From an uncultured Lachnospiraceae bacterium (GTDB lineage: Bacteria > Bacillota_A > Clostridia > Lachnospirales > Lachnospiraceae): a stretch of DNA of 7,051 nt. Below, in pieces: positions 1 to 4,561 of this stretch (position 1 is its first letter; each line of letters opens with the position of its first letter). The stretch lies in the NCBI GenBank assembly GCA_910585855.1, contig CAJUGZ010000231.1:1-7051 (forward strand). Direction: 5' to 3'. Below the pieces are notes generated by a model. The model was not told the DNA's origin. It worked only from the letters and a program-made list of their open reading frames with translations, and made no database searches. Both the position numbers and the translations under genes were made by a program.

Positions 1-30
1 TGCATATCCTGCTTCTATGCAGGGTGTGCA
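1..30. repeat. Imperfect hairpin at the outer end of repeat copy L
   Basis: Bases 1-12 (TGCATATCCTGC) can pair with 19-30 (GCAGGGTGTGCA) along all 12 positions if two G-U pairs are allowed, leaving a 6-base loop. At position 26 copy R has the base that turns one of these G-U pairs into a Watson-Crick pair, which fits a kept hairpin. The partner arm in copy R would lie beyond the end of the window. No T run follows the hairpin on either strand, so it does not look like a terminator by itself. Confidence 0.55.
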
Positions 31-258
31 AAAAAAGGGGCGTGTTTAGCCCGGATGATAGAGGAGAGGGTGTTTTACGGTAGGTAAAATCTTTCCTTAT
101 ATCTGGTTCGTTTCGGTTGTTATGAGGGCGAATTGCGCCCCGGTTCGGTTGGTTGGATGAACTGAAATCAGAAGCCGTAGACTTTCTTACCGTTTGGAGC
201 GGAGCAGGCAAAAGACAGCAGCAAACCGCCTCTGGCGTCCGGTGAAAGAAACCCCTTT
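18..258 (+). repeat. Non-coding repeat, copy L (inverted partner of copy R)
   Basis: Positions 18-248 match the reverse complement of 6821-7051 without a gap, with 30 differences in 231 (about 87% identity). Exact blocks include 27-55, 123-147, 150-162 and 178-212. Twenty-one of the 30 differences fall in 56-122. The ends pair: A-run plus GGGG at 34-40 with CCCCTTT at 252-258. A conserved internal hairpin has arms GGGCG (126-130) and CGCCC (136-140). I find no credible reading frame. It could be a miniature mobile element, a dispersed intergenic repeat or a structured RNA gene; I do not recognise the family. It fills the space left of the gntR promoter. Confidence 0.85.
30..54 (-). terminator. 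Terminator-like end of copy L on the minus strand
   Basis: Read on the minus strand, GGGC (53-50) pairs with GCCC (42-39 after reversal) around a 7-base TAAACAC loop, and one C then seven T follow. The stem is only 4 GC pairs, so this is weak as an intrinsic terminator. It is fully conserved in copy R, which suggests the leftward-read strand of copy L could end a transcript here. Alternatively it is just part of the repeat's structure. Confidence 0.35.
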
Positions 259-298
259 ACAGCATTAAAAGTCTAATGAAAGATTTTTATAAGATAGA

Positions 299-327
299 TT
301 GACATTCTACCGTATTAGTCATATAAT
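299..327 (+). promoter_or_regulatory. Consensus sigma-A promoter of the gntR-ABC operon
   Basis: TTGACA at 299-304 and TATAAT at 322-327 are both perfect consensus hexamers with an ideal 17-bp spacer. The expected start of transcription is near 334-336, about 85 bases before the regulator start codon. The -10 box lies in the left arm of the palindrome at 309-358, so a protein bound there would block RNA polymerase. A promoter this strong only makes sense if it is repressed most of the time. Confidence 0.9.
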
Positions 328-358
328 ACAGTAAAGTGTATTATATGACTAATACGGT
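309..358. promoter_or_regulatory. Nested palindrome, likely double operator for the GntR regulator
   Basis: Positions 309-330 and 337-358 form a perfect 22-bp inverted repeat around a 6-base centre (GTAAAG). Each arm also contains its own dyad of the form GTATTA-N6-TAATAC, at 312-329 and 338-355, with centres 26 bp apart. This looks like two operator sites, one covering the -10 box and one just downstream of the transcription start. YtrA-type GntR regulators are known to bind inverted repeats at their own promoters, and the regulator gene is the first in this operon. That this regulator binds here is inference. A four-T run follows the right arm, but the predicted transcript starts inside the loop, so an RNA hairpin from this promoter is unlikely. 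Confidence 0.75.
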
Positions 359-367
359 TTTGGTGAA
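340..367 (-). promoter_or_regulatory. Possible weak divergent promoter
   Basis: Because the palindrome duplicates the -10 box, the minus strand also carries a perfect TATAAT (345-340). Sixteen bases upstream on that strand is TTCACC (367-362), matching the -35 consensus at 4 of 6 positions. It would transcribe leftwards across copy L. The -10 box may be only a by-product of the symmetry. Confidence 0.25.
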
Positions 368-379
368 AGGATAATAAAA

Positions 380-412
380 ATGGAAAAAAAGAAAAAGGCA
401 GAATGTAGGTGA
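380..412 (+). CDS. Possible 10-codon leader peptide
   Basis: An ATG at 380 preceded by a purine-rich GAAAGG (365-370) opens a frame coding MEKKKKAECR, with its TGA at 410-412. The stop lies in the AGGTGA (407-412) that serves as ribosome binding site for the GntR gene, so translation of the leader could affect initiation downstream. The run of four lysines is encoded in an A-rich stretch. It may be real or may be chance in a purine-rich leader; nothing else supports it. Confidence 0.25.
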   Translation: MEKKKKAECR

Positions 413-419
413 AAGAGGT

Positions 420-815
420 ATGGTGTCATTTGAACAGTTAGTTTTTGATGAGAGTTCACCTATTTATATGCAGATTATTCGCTTTGTGAAGCAAAAGATT
501 GCGGCTGGTGTTATTCAGGACAAAGAAGAGATGCCTTCTAGAAGGGTTCTTTCTGCTTTGCTTGGAGTGAATCCTAATACGATTCAAAAGGCTTATCGGA
601 TATTGGAAGAAGAAGGGATTCTTTGTTCTCATTCTGGAGTAAAAAGTTATATTGATTTAAATGCAGAAAAACGGGAAAGGATTTATCAGGAGCTTTTAGA
701 GAGTGATACGCTTGTTTGGATAAAGGCAATGAAGCGAATGGGAGTAACAAAACAGGAGGCAGCTCGGCTTTTTGAACGGGTTTGGGAGAAAGAGTATGGA
801 GGGAAGGAAGAATGA
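420..815 (+). CDS. GntR-family (YtrA-type) transcriptional regulator
   Basis: This 131-aa protein has a winged helix-turn-helix at about residues 14-76: an N-terminal SPIYMQI segment, then PSRRVLSALLGVNPNT and the recognition-helix segment IQKAYRILEEEGIL typical of GntR proteins. The region after residue 77 is only about 55 residues and mostly helical, far shorter than the ligand domains of FadR or HutC types. Short tails of this kind define the YtrA branch, which usually represses neighbouring ABC transporter genes. The ATG at 420 was chosen because AGGTGA (407-412) lies 7 bases upstream; a GTG follows at 423. It is the first gene of the operon and overlaps the next by 4 bases. Auto-repression through the palindromes at 309-358 is likely but inferred; the signal it senses is unknown. 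Confidence 0.93.
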   Translation: MVSFEQLVFDESSPIYMQIIRFVKQKIAAGVIQDKEEMPSRRVLSALLGVNPNTIQKAYRILEEEGILCSHSGVKSYIDLNAEKRERIYQELLESDTLVWIKAMKRMGVTKQEAARLFERVWEKEYGGKEE

Positions 816-1519
816 GGAAAGAGTTATCGGTACTTATGTTGGCGGCAAGAAGTTCGATTTATAAAATTTGTATGGTTTTATTGGGAATGGTTGTGTTGCA
901 GATAGTTTTTTTAAGGAGAGGATGGCAGGGGGCAGTTTCTTTGGAGAGAATAATAGAAGTTAGTTATATAGAAAAGATTTTTTATATTGCATTTTTAGGT
1001 ATTTATTTTATTTTGATATGGACGGAAAGCAAAAAGGGAAGCCAGTTTGAGTATACATTGCGAAGGCTTGGAATCAGCAGAAAAAGGGTATTTTTTCTTT
1101 GGGCAGGATATAATAGCTGTTGTTTATTTATCTTGTTTGCAGTGCAGATTTTTATATCAATTTGTATTGGCAGAGTGTATTTGGAGTGGGCAGATCCAAT
1201 GGATCGCTCTGCTCAAAGTTTATTTTTGGCTTTTTGGAGAAATGATTTTTTGCATAGTTTGCTGCCGTTAGCAGAGGTAAGCAGGTGGATACGGAATGGA
1301 TTGATGATTTTGGCTATGGGATTGGTAACGGCTTTTTTTGGAGGAGAAGAGTTGTGGAATCGAAAGATGCCTTTGGTCTGGATTGGAGTATTGTTTTTAT
1401 TGGTATTTTCGGATTCAGCGGGGAGCTGGAGAAGCGATTTGATAAAAGGAGTTTTATTTTTAGGTATTATTCTTTTTATTTTGGCAGGTGTAATAAGAAG
1501 GGGTTGGTGTGAAGAATGA
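812..1519 (+). CDS. ABC transporter membrane protein, six predicted helices
   Basis: The 235-aa product is very hydrophobic, with likely membrane segments near residues 17-35, 54-71, 93-120, 162-178, 187-201 and 211-228, the usual number for one ABC export-type permease. Between helices 2 and 3 is a basic cytoplasmic stretch, TLRRLGISRKRVF (82-94), a plausible contact site for the ATPase. The start at 812 overlaps the GntR stop as ATGA and has GGAGGG (798-803) 8 bases upstream. An in-frame TTG at 782 would extend it by 10 residues but has no comparable binding site. The ATPase gene two places downstream makes permease the best call. No substrate can be inferred. Confidence 0.8.
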   Translation: MRKELSVLMLAARSSIYKICMVLLGMVVLQIVFLRRGWQGAVSLERIIEVSYIEKIFYIAFLGIYFILIWTESKKGSQFEYTLRRLGISRKRVFFLWAGYNSCCLFILFAVQIFISICIGRVYLEWADPMDRSAQSLFLAFWRNDFLHSLLPLAEVSRWIRNGLMILAMGLVTAFFGGEELWNRKMPLVWIGVLFLLVFSDSAGSWRSDLIKGVLFLGIILFILAGVIRRGWCEE

Positions 1520-2031
1520 AGAAAAAAGGATCAACATTTTCGATTGAAATGTATTTTCCGATAGGATATGCTTATCAAGCGGAAATTAATTTGCTGAAAA
1601 TTTGGCTGATAGGAAGTATTATTTGCAGTTTTTCTTTTTTTTATCGTTATTATCAGGCTTATCGTATGCTCTATATTTATGATTCTTTTTTAAATCGATG
1701 GGTTTTAAGGGAGAATGTCTGGATTGAAAAATTTACTGTTTTATCGGATGGAATATTTCGAGGATTTTTTATAGGCTTTTTGCTTCTTGGGGTATTGGCG
1801 GTTTTTCACTATCGTTTTTATTATCAGGGCAGTAAAAGTATTTATCTGATGAAACGTTTGCCGGATCGATGGTTTTGCTTAAAGAGCTGTGTTGCTGTGC
1901 CTGTGGCAGCGGGGGGTCTTTTTTTGGGAGTTATGGCTTTTTTGTATTTTATATATTTTGTATTTTATATTTGGTTTACGCCAAAGGAGTGCCTTTATTT
2001 AGCAATGGAAGTCAGCGGTTTTTTTGGATAG
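1516..2031 (+). CDS. Small ABC-associated membrane protein, three predicted helices
   Basis: A 171-aa protein with hydrophobic segments near residues 26-46, 80-100 and 126-154. A polar segment, GSKSIYLMKRLPDRW (105-119), lies between the second and third. I associate that YLMKRLP-type motif with uncharacterised permease subunits beside YtrA-regulated ABC genes in clostridia, from memory only. It overlaps the previous gene as ATGA and its own ribosome binding site is poor, so translation is probably coupled. With only three clear helices it is smaller than a typical permease. It may pair with the six-helix protein or be an auxiliary subunit. Confidence 0.72.
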   Translation: MKKKGSTFSIEMYFPIGYAYQAEINLLKIWLIGSIICSFSFFYRYYQAYRMLYIYDSFLNRWVLRENVWIEKFTVLSDGIFRGFFIGFLLLGVLAVFHYRFYYQGSKSIYLMKRLPDRWFCLKSCVAVPVAAGGLFLGVMAFLYFIYFVFYIWFTPKECLYLAMEVSGFFG

Positions 2032-2043
2032 GAGGTGCGGTTT

Positions 2044-2784
2044 ATGCTGGAGATTCGGGAATTAAGTAAAAGGTATATAGGAAGAACAGGAGAAAAACAG
2101 GCTTTAAGTCGGATTGATTTGACAATGACGCAGGGGGAAGTGATTGGACTTTTTGGAGAAAACGGTGCTGGAAAAACGACACTTTTGCAGTGTATTTTAG
2201 GATATCTTTCTTATCAGGGAACAGTGTTATTGGATGGAAAACCAATCGATCGATCCAATATTATAAGGTTGTCCTATGCAACTTGTGAACATTCTTTTTT
2301 TCCGAATCTGACAGCGGATTCTCATAGGGAATTTTATCAGATGCACTTTCAGACTTTTCGAAAAAGACGTTTTGAACAGTTGATGGAATTTTTTGAACTT
2401 CCCAAAAAGAAAGCATTAAAAACATTTTCTGCTGGGCAGAAAAATCAGTTTGAAGTTATTTTGGCTCTGTGTCAGGGAGCGGATTATATTTTGATGGATG
2501 AGCCTTTTGCAGGAAATGATATTTTCAATCGGGAGGATTTTTATAAGGTTTTAATGGGAATATTAGAATCGGAAGAAACGGTAATGATTGCAACGCATTT
2601 AATTGAAGAAGTGGAACATTTTTTAAGCCGGGCAGTGCTTCTTCGAAAGGGAGAGATAGCAGGGGATATCTCTGTTTTGGAATTAGAGGAACAGGGAGAA
2701 TCTTTGACAGACTATATCAAACGAATTTATCAGTATCGGGCAAATCGGGTAGAAAAAGTATTGAGAGGGGCACAAGGGCGATGA
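2044..2784 (+). CDS. ABC transporter ATP-binding protein
   Basis: The 246-aa protein has the ABC ATPase landmarks in order: Walker A GENGAGKT (38-45), a signature written FSAGQ (128-132), Walker B YILMDE (148-153) with the catalytic Glu, a D-loop-like FAGND (155-159) and the switch His in ATH (183-185). Two features depart from the textbook. The signature is SAGQ rather than SGGQ, and the Q-loop region (CEHSFFPNLT, 81-90) shows a Glu or His where Gln is usual. The ATG at 2044 has GGAGG (2031-2035) 8 bases upstream; a GTG at 2035 lies in that site and is unlikely. It sits 12 bases after the small membrane protein. It should power the two membrane proteins encoded just upstream, most likely as an exporter; substrate unknown. 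Confidence 0.95.
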   Translation: MLEIRELSKRYIGRTGEKQALSRIDLTMTQGEVIGLFGENGAGKTTLLQCILGYLSYQGTVLLDGKPIDRSNIIRLSYATCEHSFFPNLTADSHREFYQMHFQTFRKRRFEQLMEFFELPKKKALKTFSAGQKNQFEVILALCQGADYILMDEPFAGNDIFNREDFYKVLMGILESEETVMIATHLIEEVEHFLSRAVLLRKGEIAGDISVLELEEQGESLTDYIKRIYQYRANRVEKVLRGAQGR

Positions 2785-4190
2785 AAAAGAGTTTGCTGGC
2801 AGCAGGGGTATTGTTGGGGTTGGCATGGGCAGTATTGTTTTGGGGAATTGGTTATGTCAATCAGGGAAAAGAGAAGGTAGAACTAAAGGAAACGGTTTTA
2901 TACGGTGATTTAGCAGAGGCAAAAGGAATTACTCTTCAAATTGATTCTCAATGGAATCAGAAACTTTTTTGGAGTACAAAATATCAAATTGGAAGTTTGG
3001 CATCGCCGGAAACAAAATTTTGCTTTCAACAGACAGGGGAAAAGTTGGAAACAAATTTTTTAGCAGGATTAGAATGGACAGAGGAAAGGGAGATTGCGAT
3101 TGATTTGCCGTTTGTACAATTTACATCTATAACAGGAAATAATTTATTAAAGGACGATGGAATCGAATTGCCTTATCGTTCTCTTTTTCAGGAGATAGCA
3201 AATCGGACTGCGGCAGGGGAATTTTATACAGAAGAGATTTATCTGGCAGATTATATTTCTTATTATACACTTCAGTTAGAAATACAGAGCGATAAGATTT
3301 CTTCTACGCAGATACCAGAGGATGCACAGGAGAGGGTAAATCAACTGATACGGATTCCTGTTTTGCCGGATCAGAAAGGGAAAGTTTCTATTCGAAAAAA
3401 TCAAAATGGAGAAGTAACAGAAATTTGTTATGAAAATATTGAAGGAGGTATATCCATCTATACAAGCGGGTGGATATCCGATGCTAGCTGTTATTTTTCT
3501 TTTGTTTGCTATGACAGTAAAGGAGAACTTCTAGACAGAGAATTTTTAGAAACGGAGTATGGGATCTATTGTCTTCCATTTCATTGGGAAGAAACAGGAC
3601 AAGAACAGTTATATTCAGAAAATTATGCAGCTATGGAATATGAAAAAATGACATGTATTTGTCCACTAAAAGCAGAAGAAGGCTGGATTGTTGCAATGAG
3701 GGAAGAAGGAGATCAGTATTTGTTTGTTACGAAAAAAGCAGAGAAATTGATGCTTACTGCAATAAAAAAAGATTTTAGAGAAATTGTACAGCAGACCGAT
3801 TTATTGGATTGTAACACAGGAGATCAGTTTCAAAGTTTGGAACAGCAGGAAAACACCCTTTTTATTATGATGAAAAGCGGAAAATTTTGTTTTTTGGTAA
3901 AGGATGCGCAAGGAAAGTATCAGAAAAAACAGGAAGGCGATTTGGAGCAGATAGAAGATAAATGGGAACGAGAAAATTTGATTCGGCGTCATGCTTTTCA
4001 GTGGGATGGAGAGAGGCTTATTGTTGCTGGATTTTTATATGGAAGAAATAGCGTTTATATTATGGTATTTCGGGAGGAAGGTATGGTATTTTTGGGATTT
4101 TATCAACATAGCGGTGATTTAGACTGGAGGTTTGGATGGGAAAGTGTGCCAATGCAGCCGATTGATAAACCGATTTTGCAGATGCAGTAG
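2781..4190 (+). CDS. Membrane-anchored or secreted protein of unknown function, ABC-operon partner
   Basis: The 469-aa product begins with KK and a hydrophobic stretch at about residues 5-27, then is soluble and acidic to the end. No lipobox cysteine follows the hydrophobic segment, so a signal anchor or an ordinary signal peptide is more likely than a lipoprotein. The body is rich in short beta-like strands, aromatics and turns, and the C-terminal third has repeated strand-turn-strand patterns (for example DGERLIVAG, then VYIMVFREEGMVFLGFY), which could be beta-propeller-like; this is impression only. It overlaps the ATPase stop as ATGA, so it is part of the operon and probably acts outside the membrane with the transporter. 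I do not recognise a named family and assign no function. Confidence 0.85.
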   Translation: MKKSLLAAGVLLGLAWAVLFWGIGYVNQGKEKVELKETVLYGDLAEAKGITLQIDSQWNQKLFWSTKYQIGSLASPETKFCFQQTGEKLETNFLAGLEWTEEREIAIDLPFVQFTSITGNNLLKDDGIELPYRSLFQEIANRTAAGEFYTEEIYLADYISYYTLQLEIQSDKISSTQIPEDAQERVNQLIRIPVLPDQKGKVSIRKNQNGEVTEICYENIEGGISIYTSGWISDASCYFSFVCYDSKGELLDREFLETEYGIYCLPFHWEETGQEQLYSENYAAMEYEKMTCICPLKAEEGWIVAMREEGDQYLFVTKKAEKLMLTAIKKDFREIVQQTDLLDCNTGDQFQSLEQQENTLFIMMKSGKFCFLVKDAQGKYQKKQEGDLEQIEDKWERENLIRRHAFQWDGERLIVAGFLYGRNSVYIMVFREEGMVFLGFYQHSGDLDWRFGWESVPMQPIDKPILQMQ

Positions 4191-4225
4191 AAAAGAAAAT
4201 TTTTCTTAACAGATGCTGAGTTATG

Positions 4226-4405
4226 TTTTTTTGGAGAGGACGCCAAAAGTGGAAGGGAATTCTATTCCGAGCCCGCTCTCGCTTAGCATTTCTTATTTCC
4301 TTATAGCGGACATATAAGACGCTAAAACACAGCAACACAACGTCTAAGTGCCAACGGGAAATGATGACCCTGCATAGAACTTCCTTCGGCTTTTGGCGTC
4401 CTCTC
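4226..4405. repeat. Hairpin-forming element with 16-bp terminal inverted repeats
   Basis: GAGAGGACGCCAAAAG at 4234-4249 is the exact reverse complement of 4390-4405. Pairing continues inward through about 4264 and 4375, at 11 of 15 further positions, giving a stem of about 31 bp that closes some 110 bases. Inside, TAGCG (4304-4308) can pair with CGCTA (4320-4324) in a small hairpin. If the seven T plus G at 4226-4233 are included, the element is flanked on both sides by TTATG (4221-4225 and 4406-4410), as a 5-bp target duplication would be. No transposase is encoded. A miniature inverted-repeat element or a structured RNA is possible. It is unrelated in sequence to copies L and R apart from a shared 13-mer. 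Confidence 0.7.
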
Positions 4406-4486
4406 TTATGGATTGTGGGGTTGGAATATATTGGAAGAATTGGAAAAGAAAAAGTGAAAAAAATAGAAAAAAAAAGAAATTTTTGT

Positions 4487-4514
4487 TTGATATTTTCTGA
4501 AAAAAGCGTATACT
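4487..4514 (+). promoter_or_regulatory. Sigma-A-type promoter of the chemoreceptor gene
   Basis: TTGATA (4487-4492) and TATACT (4509-4514) each match the consensus at 5 of 6 and 5 of 6 positions, with a 16-bp spacer, about 50 bases before the start codon. A-rich runs lie immediately upstream. I saw no sequence resembling the flagellar sigma factor promoter that often drives chemoreceptor genes. The gene therefore appears to be expressed from the housekeeping sigma factor and independently of the ABC operon. Confidence 0.6.
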
Positions 4515-4561
4515 GTATATAGAAATATAGGAATCGTGATTGCAGAGTATTGGAGGGCGCT

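Larger units (their letters stand above)
4191..4561. other. Intergenic region with hairpin element, A-rich tract and promoter
   Basis: No credible gene is seen here on either strand. The part 4191-4225 has only a short A/T-rich inverted repeat (AAGAAA with TTTCTT), too weak to call a terminator. The hairpin element lies at 4226-4405. Positions 4440-4486 are very A-rich, with runs of up to nine A, and could act as an upstream promoter element or bent DNA for the chemoreceptor promoter at 4487-4514. Confidence 0.7.

Noticed and set aside
18..258. CRISPR array or group II intron as an explanation for copy L
   Set aside because: There are no regularly spaced short repeats, no intron 5' consensus and no recognisable domain V hairpin or reverse transcriptase.
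309..361. The 22-bp palindrome as an intrinsic terminator or attenuator
   Set aside because: The predicted transcription start is in its loop, only four T follow, and the nested dyads fit operators better. It could still stop readthrough from the left.
4191..4215. Short inverted repeat AAGAAA/TTTCTT after the operon as a terminator
   Set aside because: The stem is about six A/T-rich pairs and is followed by AACAGATG rather than a T run.
4367..4379. ACCCTGCATAGAA shared between the central element and the minus strand of 13-25
   Set aside because: A single 13-base match is expected about once by chance in a window of this size, and similarity does not continue on either side.
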